Assembly (NCBI GenBank): GCA_964023205.1
Contig: OZ026851.1
Span: 20,157,528-20,221,527, forward strand
Origin: Lutraria lutraria
Taxonomy: Eukaryota; Mollusca; Bivalvia; Venerida; Mactridae
Length of the DNA stretch: 64,000 nucleotides
Direction of reading: 5' to 3'
Shown here piece after piece: positions 11,160-22,672 of the stretch (position 1 is the stretch's first letter; each line of letters opens with the position of its first letter). The translations under genes and the position numbers were made by a program. The notes below the pieces were generated by a model, which saw only the letters and a program-made list of their open reading frames with translations, did not search any database and was not told the origin of the DNA.

Positions 11160-11400
11160 TGTGTTTTTGAAACAAAATGCCCCTTTTGGGTGACCTTGAC
11201 CTACTGACCTTAAAATACACAGGTCCTGTAGAGGTTTGTCATGAAGAACCAACATATGAAGTTTGATGGTAGTAGGTGGAAGCGTTTTGATTTTATAGGC
11301 AAGGTTAAAGTTTGGTACAAACAGACTGTGTTCAATAAAAGCATATCCCCAGTGGTAACTTGGCTTAACCTCGTATAGACTCTATAGGCTCCTTTCCAAT
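11160..11400. repeat. Dispersed repeat fragment, family shared with 22850-23100
   Basis: GAAGTTTGATGGTAGTAGG, GATTTTATAGGCAAGG and TTAAAGTTTGGTACAAACA recur in slightly diverged form at about 22980-23045. It is intronic and noncoding. Confidence 0.6.
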
Positions 11401-11466
11401 TGTTTATCGATCTCAAATAAATATTTCAATTCTTTTGCATGAAAACAGAATCTAGATCTCCCTTAC

Positions 11467-11575
11467 CTGCCATTAAACAAGGTGGACAGATATTCTTATG
11501 ACATAGCTCCATACACTTGTGCAGACCACAAGTCAACTTTCTTCCACACAACAGATCACATGGATGTTCTTCTTT
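11467..11575 (-). CDS. NFX1: NFX1-type zinc finger exon (first recognised)
   Basis: The exon is 109 nt with acceptor TATTATTACAG and donor GTAAGG. It begins in phase 0 and ends in phase 1. It reads KEEHPCDLL, then CGRKLTCGLHKCMELCH and NICPPCLMA. The CG..L.CG.H.C...CH pattern is a canonical NFX1 finger, and the reading joins in frame to GFDEL of the next exon. Upstream exons encoding the RING/PHD-like domain and the earlier fingers should lie at higher coordinates, but I found no cysteine-rich exon between here and the end of DNAJC13 at 21563. Confidence 0.9.
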
Positions 11576-11699
11576 CTGTAATAATAAAATAATAAAACAT
11601 AATAATAACATGAGATTACTAAATATATTACAATTACATACTGTAATAATTTCAGTATCTATAATATTAAATAATAATGTAATTAAGCTGTAATTAAAC

Positions 11700-11910
11700 A
11701 AGAGGTGTGTCTGAAACACGGATGTCCCCTAAATGCCAACATGATAGTTTGACCTTTGACCTATTGAACTCTAATTCAAAGGGAGTCATCAACATGTAAC
11801 AAACAAACTCCAGATAAACACGAAGAACACTAGGTCGAATTGTCCTCTAGGTATTGGTCGGACAAGGTTTTTGTGTGACCTTGACCTTTGACATACTGAC
11901 CAGAAACAAT
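11700..11910. repeat. Dispersed repeat fragment
   Basis: Begins AACAAGAGGTGTGTCTGAAA and contains TTTGACCTTTGACC words of the bivalve-type dispersed repeats. It is interrupted on the right by copy B of the 145-bp element. Confidence 0.45.
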
Positions 11911-13299
11911 ACAAGAGGGCCAAGATGGCCCTATATCGCTCACATGACAATCACTGTTCACTCATTAAAACATTGTTTTGAACTGGTGACCTAGTTTTTG
12001 ACCCCAGACGACCCATATTAGAACTTGTCCTACATATGAATAACACAAACATTCTGACAAAATTTGGTGAAGATCCAATCAAAACCATGAAAACTACAGC
12101 ATAGACAAGGTTTTCCTAAGATTTGACCTCGTGACCTAGTTTTTGACCCCAGACAACCTATGTTCGATTTTGTCTTACATATTATTAAGACAAACATTCT
12201 GACTAGGTTTGGTGGCCCTATATCGCTCACATGAGAGTCACTGTTCACTCATTAAAACATTGTTTTGAACTGGTGACCTAGTTTTTGACCCCAGACGACC
12301 CATCTTAGAACTTGTCCTACATATAAATAACACAAACATTCTGACAAAATTTGGTGAAGATCCAATCAAAACCATGAAAACTACAGCATAGACAAGGTTT
12401 TCCTAAGATTTGACCTCGTGACCTAGTTTTTGACCCCAGACGACCTATGTTAGATTTTGTCTTACATATTATTAAGACAAACATTCTGACTAGGTTTGGT
12501 GAAGATACGATCAAAATTTGACATCTACAGTAACACTGTGTTAATAAGGTTTTCCTAAGATTTGACCTTGTGACCTGGTTTTTGACCCTAGGTGACCCAT
12601 ATTTGAACTTGTCCTTAATATCATTAAGACAAAATTTGAAACAATCTGACAAGGTTTGGCCAAGATCCAATTAAAACCATGACATTTAGAGTTTTTACAA
12701 GATTTTTACCTAAGATTTGACCTGGTGACCCAGTTTTTGGCCCCGGCTGACCCATGTTCAACCTTGGCCCACATATCATTGAGGCAAACATTCTGACAAG
12801 GTTTGGTGAAGATCCAATTAAAACTGTGACATCTACAGTGTTAACAAAGTTTTCCTAAGATTTGACCTGGTTTCATGATCATCCAATCAAAACAGTGACT
12901 TCTAGAGTGTTCACAAGGTTTTCCAGCAATTTGCCCTAGTGACCTAGTTTTTCACCGGAAATGACCCATTATCAAACTTGACCTACATATTATTAAAATA
13001 AACATTCTGACAAAGTTTCATGAAGATCCAGTCAAAACAGTGATTTCTAAAGTGTTCACAAGGTTTTCCCTTATTTGGCCCTGGTGACCTAGTTTTTTAC
13101 CCAAAATGGCCCAATATCGAACTCGTCTGAGATTTTGTTGATATTAACGTTTTGCTAAAATTGAGCTAAAAATGTGGCCCCTAGTGTGGTCACAACATAA
13201 AGTTTGACGACGCACGACACACACCGCACGACGCCGGACGCCGGACGGAGAGTGATCCTAATAGCTCACTTTGTCACTTTGTGACATGTGAGCTAAAAA
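11911..13299. mobile_element. 145-bp-monomer element, copy B (rearranged)
   Basis: Has the same ends and monomers as copy A. The 5' part is present twice: the copy restarts at about 12212 with GGCCCTATATCGCTCAC, in the middle of a monomer. A later deletion fuses GATTTGACCTGG directly to TTTCATGATCATCC at about 12868. The 3' nested hairpin and A-rich end are intact. Confidence 0.85.
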
Positions 13300-13866
13300 C
13301 ATGATATCAATCTAATTTGACAAAGAAAAATGTAAGTCACCGTGCAATATCTTCAAAACATTTTTCGTATTTTCAACAAGGGCAACAACTCTTACAAAAT
13401 GTGTTGTACAACAAATTAAAGTATCTAGGGTAACTATCAAATCAATACAAGATAATTAGGCTATACTGTGTTTAGAATATCAACATTATGGTAGCATTGA
13501 GTGGGTATGTCAAAAAAGTACAGTCTTATGGATATATAATACCTTAATGTCAAAACAAGGAAAGCCTATTCACCTGATCAGGGTCCCTCAAACAGAATTT
13601 GATTACAATAATCCAGTGCATATATATTTGGTAAAACTTTTAAGTTAATTCCCTTGAAAATGGTGGAAACTTATTTTCTTTAGTGTTTTAATTTTGGCGG
13701 TTATGGAGGAATGACATGGATTTATTTTGTTGGTTGGTTAAGAAACCACCAATTCTAGAACCTGTCAAATCAAGAACATCTTAAAAATGCGGAAGTTTGT
13801 ATCCGCAGAAATAAAGATGTATTATACACTGATTGCAAGAATTTGTTATAATTTATATTAACTTAC
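13300..13866. other. Noncoding stretch
   Basis: No exon of NFX1 type and no named repeat was recognised. Confidence 0.45.
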
Positions 13867-13973
13867 AACAGTGGCTTCAGATTCATAACTGTTGGTGGTC
13901 CAAGTTTTTGTTCATCCTCTGACATCAAGTTAGTCTGTGAATTGGCTGCATCAACATCACTACAGTAGTCTAC
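13867..13973 (-). CDS. Candidate exon, unidentified
   Basis: Bounded by acceptor ATATTTTACAG and donor GTAAGTTA. The phase 0 reading is VDYCSDVDAANSQ, then LMSEDEQKLGPPTVMNLKP, with no stop before the donor. It leaves phase 2, which does not match the phase 0 start of the NFX1 exon at 11467-11575. It is therefore either part of another gene or separated from NFX1 by an unseen exon. If the donor is not used, the frame ends at a TAA overlapping the GT. I do not recognise the protein. Confidence 0.35.
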
Positions 13974-14541
13974 CTGTAAAATATACATAAAACTTTATTG
14001 TATGTTCCTAATTTCTGGACACAATAATCCCTTTAGAAGAGGTGAAAACTAAGGATGGCCAATATTTTTATATAAATTCTATATAAATTCAGGATTCTTA
14101 ATAACAACTGGCTGCCAGCCGATTTAGCTGCTTAGAAATGAGTTTGGGTCAGTTAGAAAACTCAGTTTTTAATATGTTGCTGACGGACAGATGGACAGGC
14201 AGAGTGTGACCTTGACCTTGAAGCTAGCCGTCAAAACATGCACTTGCACATTGTCTCAATGTGCTGAACATTCAAGTCAAGTTTCTTCAAGATCATTTGA
14301 GGGGGTTAAAAAGATTCAGAGCAGACACAAGTCATATTTAGTGTAACCATGACTTGAAGCTAGCCTTCCAAAACATGCGCTCTGCATTTCATCCTGATGA
14401 CTAACATGCATGTTTGATGCTTAAAATCGTCAGTTGTATACCTGAATAAAATCCTGTTTTATGTTTAAAACAACCAGTACTCTAGTTGGGACAAATAAAA
14501 AAAGATTTGGACTGATATGATTTGTTATTTCTTCTACATAC

Positions 14542-14562
14542 TTGACATTTGTCAGCCATTGA
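14542..14562 (-). CDS. Candidate 21-nt micro-exon
   Basis: Acceptor TTAATATTTCAG and donor GTATGTAG enclose 21 nt reading SMADKCQ. It would join in phase 0 to VDYCSD of 13867-13973. The ATG inside could be a start codon. The size makes a chance match quite possible. Confidence 0.2.
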
Positions 14563-15140
14563 CTGAAATATTAATATCATCTTAAATAGATCCAAGGTCT
14601 ATAATCACATGGTATTTTGTTTTGATACCACAGAGGGTCGAGAACAATGGCTGTGCCCATGAGTTCGAAGGTAAGCCATATTATTTGTCGAAAGTTCAAA
14701 TGTTTTGAGTTTTTCATGTAGCCCATGTTCCAGCCAACAATTTTCTGAATCCATCGGTACTGAAATAAGTATCCTTAAAAAAATTGTATTTGTTTTTGGA
14801 GTTACGCTACATAATGTACCTACTCACCAGAAACGACCCTACCCAACTTTTTTTGTCTATTGGGTAAATTTCTTTCCAATACATGTATATAAATTGCATT
14901 TTGACAGGTACATTGTATTTTGTATTCCATGTAAAAAATAAATTGTAAAAAAAATATTTCCTACCGACATACCCACTAAAAATTCTATGGGTAGGATTAC
15001 CCCAAACCAGGGATGCTGCATTAATAGCATCCCTGCCCAAACAAACATTTTTTTAAGGATTGCCCCATTGACAATTAAATCATTTAAAAAATTGTATACA
15101 TACATTATTATATACTATAAACTGATACCAAAGTTACTGA
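14563..15140. other. Noncoding stretch with a small palindrome
   Basis: AT-rich. It contains a short inverted repeat at about 15006-15034 (CAGGGATGCT/AGCATCCCTG). Overlapping open frames on both strands are not supported. Confidence 0.4.
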
Positions 15141-15144
15141 TTAA

Positions 15145-15712
15145 AGGGGCATGCCCTGGAACTGAAGCGTCTCGAATATAAATCAAATTGGTATCATTTG
15201 AATGCCAAAATCAATTAATGAAAGTCCTGTAAAATATTTACGAAATGTCCCGCTATTTGACTCAAAATACACATTTCAAGATTTACCAAACCTGCCGATT
15301 ACGCCTTAGAAAATATTCGTCATTTTCATAACTTGACCCTTTCGGGATCTGTCAAAAGCGGAAAAAATGTCAACAAACTGTGAAATGGTAAGTATTGCTC
15401 ATGTCATGTTCATTGTTTGCGACATAAAGCTTATCTATCGATCAATTATAGGTAAATATCATTGTTTTGCTGCTTGAAAGGCAGCGCGCACGCTAAGTTA
15501 AATTCTCAGACGAATCGGAAATATCGTTGTCGTCAATAAAAGGCTTGTAAGCCTTTTATTTAAACCGGCATATAAATACCCATGCGTGCGTTATAGGGCC
15601 ATTTTTGAAGGCACATTCTTCTTTGACTTTTCGGTAATAATTGTTTTTACAAGTGATAAACGCATTTTTGGTGTATAAACCCCAAGACACAGCAGTTCCT
15701 GGGCATGCCCCT
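15145..15712. mobile_element. TTAA-flanked MITE (piggyBac-like ends), copy 1
   Basis: Terminal inverted repeats start AGGGGCATGCCC and continue GGAACTG; both ends are flanked by TTAA (15141-15144, 15713-15716). The interior has the hairpin AATAAAAGGCTT/AAGCCTTTTATT (15535-15560) and an ATG directly followed by GTAAGT (15385-15393). A second copy lies in opposite orientation at 38623-39139. There is no transposase frame. TTAA duplication is typical of piggyBac; other TTAA-targeting superfamilies such as Kolobok are possible. Confidence 0.85.
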
Positions 15713-16037
15713 TTAAACATTATTCGGCTTTTCGGTTGGCCGATTTCTCGAACAAATTCTTGAACAAAAAATTCTGTGTTAAGTGTCAAATTTTAAATAT
15801 TTACACCATATACAACTATTGTCAGTTCAGTTCAATTCTAAATCGATCTTTATAATGGGTACCTAGGCTTATCGAAAGTTTATTTAGTTTAACTAGCCAG
15901 TGCTGATTTCATTGACATGCCAGCTACTTGTACATAAATTATTTGCACAAAAATTTTCGAAATTAGGCGATTTTTACCATGACACCAGCATTTATCCGCC
16001 ATTAAACCAGTTTTGTTTTCAATTGGGAAAACATTAA

Positions 16038-17158
16038 ATCAGGTAGTTGTATAGAGGTAGATGCAACTTCCTCGATAATCGTATATGTATTAACATAAGG
16101 TGTCGTCGCCTAGCTGGTGTATAGATGATCAATAATTAATCGATATTCTATTGTTTTAGCGATGTAGTACCGTAGCATAGCGGGAGAGTATTAGACACCT
16201 GTTATTAAAATGGCTGTTGTTTTATTAATTATGGACTATTTCTTTTCAATGTAACCTTGTTAGAAAGCTGAAATATAGCCGATTTTGGAAGTGTACTGAT
16301 TTTTTCCCTATCTTATAAATTGATCGAGAAATGACGAGTTAAATGAGATTCTTTTTTTTTTCGTTTTTTCACGCCGTGGTGGAAACATGACCGATATTGT
16401 GTACATGTTCAAATAAAATTGTCATGTTTTTGTCAATCATTAACCGATTGTTTTTTAAGTAACCATGTTAAAAAGCTGAAAGATAGCTGATTTTAGAAAT
16501 GTACTTATTGTTTCCCTATCTTATAAATTCGCACCGTGGTGAAAAAAATGCCCAACAGTGTGCACATGTTTTAGTTAAATGATCATTATCTTTTCACCAA
16601 AACATTTAATAAATATTGGAAGTAACAGAAGATGTATGTCGCAGTAAGAGGCATACATTTTTTAAAAGTGGTCAATTCGACCCCTTTTTAGAGAATTTTC
16701 ACAACTACACAGAGGAAACATTGTCAACAAAATCGCCTTACAAATCAATGCAGATGATTCTTTAATGTATCAATCATTGAAAAACATTGATTTTGAACAA
16801 ATGCATTCATCGGCCTTTACGCCTGTTCTGCACCAATTTACCACTTATTCACGTCTTTCTGCCAATTTTCCGCCATTTTTCAAAATACTCGATCGGCAAT
16901 GTCGAACTTTTTCCCATTAATTTAGCCTAATTCCAAGACGATACATCAAAATTATTCATGCATGCTTAATCTCGAAGTACTTAAATATTACATTATACCA
17001 TAAATATTTTCCGAAGATAAGTATTGATACGGCATAAATCAATAAAAGTTTTACTATATGTCCATTCTTTTCAATGCGACTGCGCATGCGCGCGTGGATA
17101 ATGACAAGTGTTTCGACCGGATTTTTAGTTGCATCTACCGTTTATACAACTACCTGAT
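16038..17158. mobile_element. 1.12-kb non-autonomous TIR transposon with TAA duplication
   Basis: The left end ATCAGGTAGTTGTATA and GGTAGATGCAACT, to about 16067, match the complement of the right end from about 17128. TAA flanks both sides (16035-16037, 17159-17161). Inside, two diverged direct repeats containing TTTCCCTATCTTATAAATT occur at about 16243-16325 and 16450-16530. No transposase frame is present. A 3-bp TWA duplication suggests PIF/Harbinger, but this is not proven. Confidence 0.8.
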
Positions 17159-17451
17159 TAAATGCACCTTTCAGAAAAGATATATGTTGGAAAAGTTTCT
17201 GCTCATATGAGTATAGAAACGTGTTTTCTACCTACCGAACGGTTCACTTTGGTCACAGATATTGTAGTTTTAATTGGGAATTTTCCACACACAAATATGC
17301 AGATCTCCGTTGGACTGTGTGGGACTGGGCCAATAAAGTGTCTTTCCATCACAAACCAGTGAGTCTAATTGGACAACATAATTACATACATGTACATGAT
17401 TTTAGATTGCAATGAAGTAATTCATTATCACTTGTTATCCCAGGAACCAAA

Positions 17452-17551
17452 GGTGCCTGACGTATCTGGTCTGACACGCCCCAAATATACACATAATAAA
17501 TACAAGGTATGCAACGAGTCGTTCTGTGTCAGACCAGATACGTCAGGCACC
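17452..17551. repeat. Perfect 26-bp inverted repeat
   Basis: The arms at 17452-17477 and 17526-17551 are exact reverse complements (starting GGTGCCTGACGTATCTGG) with a 48-nt spacer. The match ends sharply at both outer edges. It lies inside a 130-codon open frame that has no recognised domain. Confidence 0.85.
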
Positions 17552-17559
17552 AGACTGGA

Positions 17560-18145
17560 TGGTTGCCAGATAAAGCAGACTAGTTGCAATGATCAAACTT
17601 ACCGTAAAATCACTCGTGTATGTAAGAAGCACATTTTCGCATCCAAAATCGGTAGCAACTTATATATAGGCGTAGAACTCAATACAATGTTTTCTAAGAG
17701 TCGAAAAAACAAATGGCGTTTTTCTTATAAGGGAGTTAACTCCTGCATGTTGTTTATCTAAAGTTCGTTACGGTTCCGTACTTTTTCCGGAATTGCAAAA
17801 GGTAGACACTTACATAATTTACAGGAAATTAATAACAAATAAATAAATAATATAGCAGCAAGATAATACACAATTTTGAAATAAACTAATCAATTTTTGG
17901 AAAAGCAATTAAAGACCATGTCACAATACATATTTACAATAAACATGTCACAATTTTATAAACAGTAATTTGTTTGTTGTGAGTCGATTGAGTTCCACAC
18001 CTATGTATAAGACGCACCTGATTATTTTTACAAACAAACTTAATTATTAGGATTATGTTATTTGTTACGGTTCTTATTACCAGTGCAAAATGTCGTCAAA
18101 TGACAATGATGTCAGCATTTTAATGTGGGCCACTCTGACATTAAA
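17560..18145. other. Noncoding stretch
   Basis: AT-rich, with no supported gene. The open frame ending at 17761 is not considered real. Confidence 0.4.
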
Positions 18146-18475
18146 CCAAGCATAGTTATATAATGCTTTTTGTGTTTTGCACTTTCCTTGTGATCTACAT
18201 ACTGAGTTCTGACACACTATCTTCATCCATAGTAGAGTTATGCCATAGACACTATTTACATTTGAATATTAATCAAAGGGCAATAACCCAAAATGTACAA
18301 AAGCCAGGATTATGGTTCTTTCATTCTGCATTTCTCCTCATGACCACCTATTCAACTATAAGTTTCAAATCTCTACCTTAATCAGATATGGAGTTATGCT
18401 CCGGACAAGAAAGAGTGACAGACACACAAACATACCATTCTTATATCCCTCCGCATTTCGGCAGGGGATAATTCG
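18146..18475. repeat. Dispersed repeat with 3' hairpin
   Basis: The end GAGTTATGCTCCGGACAAG, GACAGACACACAAAC and the hairpin ATCCCTCCGC..GGCAGGGGAT resembles other bivalve-type dispersed repeats in overall plan. It is noncoding. Confidence 0.5.
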
Positions 18476-20930
18476 TTACTGAACTTAAGGGAAGTTCAAA
18501 ATCATTAATCAAACCTCTGCAACAAATATGATGAATACCATGCTAACTTTTATTGGAATGTCCCAAATTATCAGTCAATTACTAGACAATGGATTGAGAA
18601 AAGTCAAGTATAGGTTCAAGTAAGGTATAAGGCAACAGACATATATTTATTATTTCATTATTTTATTTCTTAAAATTTAAAGTCTCTTATAATAATTGAA
18701 TGATAATAAACCAATTGAAACATGAATAACAAGTATATGGTGAATTAATCAACAATTTCTACATAATAATAAATGATAAAACAGTCTATATATGTAATAC
18801 AGCACAATCAATGACACGTAACAAATGACCATAACAGGAATATTCGTTCACGTTAAAAAACAAGCCTTTAACATAAGTTGGTCCAACAAGGTCCTACGTT
18901 ACAGTAAATGTAGCAATAGATCATCATTCATACAAGAGTACATACGACATATGCACACTAACACATTAAGGCTTATCTACCCAATTCGCAATTTCAACAA
19001 AATTCAGTCTCAAACCTAGTTGTATGATGAATATTATAATAATTACAATATAATATCTGTATTGTAAGCTTTTCTTAGGAATTGGTTGCCAAAAGTGGTT
19101 GCCAACATCAACAAAAGACAAATGTTCTCTTAAAACAAACATATTGAAGTTAAGTATTCGACATACTGCGTGTATAAGACAGGTCATTCCGTAACAGGCA
19201 GGATGTAAATGGTTTTAAGTATAATGAGAATACACACTCACATATATATATAAGAAATCAATTAATTAATGTAGCACTTTAAAAACATAGATACTAAATG
19301 AATTCAATATTGCACAGTGTATAAACATAGAAATAAAGCATGAACAACAGTAGATGTTAAGTTTGTAACATACAATACATGTAATACATAGAAACATAAA
19401 ATCAGGAGTAATAGTACTGAACAACCATAATACAAGCAGGGGTGTGGCTTGATTTAAAATAATGAGTACGCCTATTTCTAGGAGGAGTCTAGGGGCATGC
19501 CCCTCCCCCCAATTTGGTTTTGCTCTAAATCTTTTAACTTTCAGGAAAAAATGTATGCCACGGCCTATAAGAGCCTATGCCTCTTTAAAGGTCAGTGTTT
19601 TACTGTCTTTGAACGAACTTTGATTACATTGATATACCACACAACAAAAACTACAACATACCTAACCTACAATCATACCTACTTGTAAAGCCGATAAAAC
19701 CTTTAGTATAAAACTTAATGAAGCAACTAAATCATGTGTTTTTCATATGTTGGTTTTAGCATATTTTTGGAACACAAATCTAGGTTTGGTATTACCAGGG
19801 CCCACTCTACTTTGTGACTGTATCAAAGTTGATTGTCAACACTAAAACATTTAATAAATCTATCAAACCAGCAATAATAATAACTAAGTTTTACATGTAT
19901 CAGAAAATAGAACATGTAGTTCTAATGTCTTAATACACTGGCCTTACAACATAATAATATAAAAGCCTTACCATGTATCATAAATACGTACACTGGTGCA
20001 AATAATTAACCATACTCAATCCTGTGTACAAATTAATCAGTTAAAATGTTAAAAATGATATGTAATAATACTGGAAGCCTCAGATATCTAAGTCCTGGTT
20101 GATACATTTCATGGCAAGACAAGCTCTGTCAGTAATAATAACACTATAAAGTTTACTTAACAAACAAAATATTAATATCATACTTCTAGTATTTTTGTAG
20201 ATATATTTTATTTTGTATTTGTTTCAACCCCAGAAAACTTCTTGCACAAAAATATTGCAAAGGTAGAATCTTGGAAATAGTGTTATCATAAAAGACGTAC
20301 AACGTACCCTAACTTTTTTGCTGGCAAATGAAAATTAATTTTTCAGAGTTGATTACAAAGAATGATGTACCGGTACATTAGCTCCGAATTTTACAACATG
20401 ATTTTATCAGCATGTGAAGCCCAGATAAGATTACATAATTAAATTACAATTAATACATGTATCATAACATTAGTTATACATCATGAAGATATTCATAAAC
20501 ATAATTTATCTAAGACAAAACAAATCTTAAACAATACTAGAATAAAGCCCCCACCCCCAAAAAAAAAATTATGAAAAAAATATTGAGAAGACAAGATCAA
20601 TGATAAATGTTTACACACAAAATCTACACAGCCAGAGCATATCAACATACTAAACAAAGGACTAGGTATATGTTACCATGTGAATGTATAAATAATGCCA
20701 GAGCATTCGTTAGGTTCTTGCAATGTAAATGTATATTTTATGAGATAGAATGATGATATACAACAAGATGGAACAGAAGGTAGAATATTTACATCAAAAC
20801 TAAGTGAAGCAAATAAACTGATTGAGCATACACATGTAAAAATAACAACAAAACCAGGAAATATATGTTCATTTGTAGTTCCACATGTGACTGTATCATA
20901 AGCCTGTCATAACATGACATGATTTTAGTA
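18476..20930. other. AT-rich intergenic stretch
   Basis: No exon, tRNA or repeat array was recognised on either strand. If the order NFX1-DNAJC13 is real, this should contain the 5' part of NFX1, yet no cysteine-rich exon was seen. Confidence 0.45.
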
Positions 20931-21222
20931 TCCATTACATCATCAAAATATTCTATGACATCATTAAATTATGCTATGACATCATCAAAATGTGCTGTGA
21001 CATCATAATATGCCATGATATCATTAAAATATGCTGTGACATCAAAATATGTCATGCCATCATCAAATATGCTGTGACATTAAACTATGTCATGACATCA
21101 TCAAAATATGCTGTGGCATCATCAAAATATGTCATGACATCATCAAATATGCTGTGACATTCAAAATATGTCATGACATCATCAACAATGCTGTGACATC
21201 ATCAAATCATGCTATGACACAA
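20931..21222. repeat. 21-24-bp array rich in TGACATCA
   Basis: About 13 degenerate units of the type ATGCTGTGACATCATCAAAAT alternate with ATGTCATGACATCATCAAAAT. Each unit carries TGACATCA, one base from the CRE core TGACGTCA. It lies 340-630 bp beyond the DNAJC13 stop codon. Confidence 0.8.
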
Positions 21223-21532
21223 GATGCCACCAATATAATACAGGCTGATCATCACAGAGCACATCATACCAGGTTTGAAAATGACTCCAATGAATACATG
21301 TAGCAAAAAGCATTCTGCAAACAAATAAGAATACAGCTTTTTAAGAAATGTACACTTAATGAACGATACTGGTTCCACACTTTATCACTACAGGTATATG
21401 AATTTATAAAACACTATATCAGGTTAGAATACTTAGTATATCTATATCTGGTGTTCCATTCACATGTTCTAGATGGGATGTATATCTTTCATAGCAGAGC
21501 CGGGTACCACATGTATGAGTCAGTGTTATGAA

Positions 21533-21538
21533 TTTATT
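21533..21538 (-). terminator. Possible AATAAA polyadenylation signal for DNAJC13
   Basis: AATAAA on the minus strand lies 25 nt after the stop codon. Such hexamers are common in AT-rich DNA, so support is weak. Confidence 0.3.
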
Positions 21539-21562
21539 TCATACGAAAAAGCTGGGGAACCA

Positions 21563-21663
21563 TTAATGATGTTCATCATGATGATCAAGAGGTGGAGGCT
21601 TATCATGCATTGTAGAAGCTGTCCCTGCAGTCAGGTATCCAGCAACGCTCGGTCCTGTTGGTC
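21563..21663 (-). CDS. DNAJC13: DNAJC13/RME-8 terminal coding exon with stop
   Basis: Acceptor GAATCTTTTCAG, then two bases completing a split codon and 32 codons before TAA. It reads GPSVAGYLTAGT and ends PPPLDHHDEHH. From memory, vertebrate DNAJC13 ends with GPGVAGYLTAGTST, then a PPPVDH motif and a short tail, which matches in order and distance from the stop. DNAJC13/RME-8 is a large peripheral endosomal J-domain protein that recruits Hsc70 and works with retromer and the WASH complex in receptor recycling. The preceding exons should lie at higher coordinates on this strand; the nearest ones recognised are 25 kb away. Confidence 0.87.
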
Positions 21664-22340
21664 CTGAAAAGATTCAAAATTAATTTAAACATAATACTAC
21701 GTTTGTTTAATTAATTATGTAAAAAGAATATCTGACTGATTATATACTAAGAGTATTATTTATGTACATTTTTGTATACCATAACGTAATTAAAATTCCT
21801 AAATACTCATTGATCCAAAGAAATCGTATTTTTCCTGAAAAAGCTATAGTGAGATTTTATTAAACTGTCAAAGCTGAATAATTACACGCTTGCTGAATGT
21901 GATTATTTTTAGCTTCGTACCACAGTCAACTGTTTCAGTTTCTTGGAAGCATTGACCGTGAAATTATGCGGCTTTGACAGTTATACATGCTACAAAGAAT
22001 ATGTTAGCTTTGTTATCTCCGCTCCCAAAGCCTAGTTAAATAAGTGCTGTATAAGCAAAACAATCCTTAACTATTCCTGAATTTTTTTCATGATTCAACG
22101 AATATAGTCAGTAAGTAATAAGACAAAATTTAACACAAACATTGTGAACAACAACTAGCAAGCTAACGTATATGAATCTAGATATATAGATAAAAATGAC
22201 TCCAAATCAAAGCATTAAACAAAACAATATAAGAAAATGTACACAAAATAGCAAAAAAATCTGCATAAATTATGTACAAAAGTGAGGTTTTTAAAAGATC
22301 AAAAAGATCACTAACAATGTTATTGAACATTGTGTCCTAA
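21664..22340. other. DNAJC13 intron, AT-rich, with a ~120-bp MITE
   Basis: The only structure seen is an inverted repeat at about 21863-21981. The arms start AACTGTCAAAGC and extend through ATAATTNCACG, giving a small foldback element. No exon was recognised. Confidence 0.5.
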
Positions 22341-22341
22341 A

Positions 22342-22672
22342 GGTAAAAGTTTGAAATGTCACAACATATACAGTAGTTATATATGCAGTGTAAAAGTTTG
22401 AAATGTCACAACATACAGTAGTTATATATGCAGTGTAAAAGTTTGAAATGTCACAACATACAGTAGTTATATATGCAGTGTAAAAGTTTGAAATGTCACA
22501 ACATACAGTAGTTATATATGCAGTGTAAAAGTTTGAAATGTCACAACATACAGTAGTTATATATGCAGTGTAAAAGTTTGAAATGTCACAACATACAGTA
22601 GTTATATATGCAGTGTAAAAGTTTGAAATGTCACAACATACAGTAGTTATATATGCAATGTAAAAGTTTGAA
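22342..22672. repeat. 45-bp minisatellite, about 7 units
   Basis: Near-identical 45-bp units contain GTAAAAGTTTGAAATGTCAC and CATACAGTAGTTATATATGCA. The unit is a multiple of three, so a minus-strand frame stays open through the array; this is not a gene. Confidence 0.95.

Noticed and set aside
17369..17761. 130-codon plus-strand frame spanning the 26-bp inverted repeat
   Set aside because: No recognisable domain, and both arms of the palindrome are translated. No splice or family support.
19485..19510. GGGGCATGCCCC near 19495 as a third TTAA MITE end
   Set aside because: No TTAA next to it, no GGAACTG continuation and no partner end; a short palindrome only.
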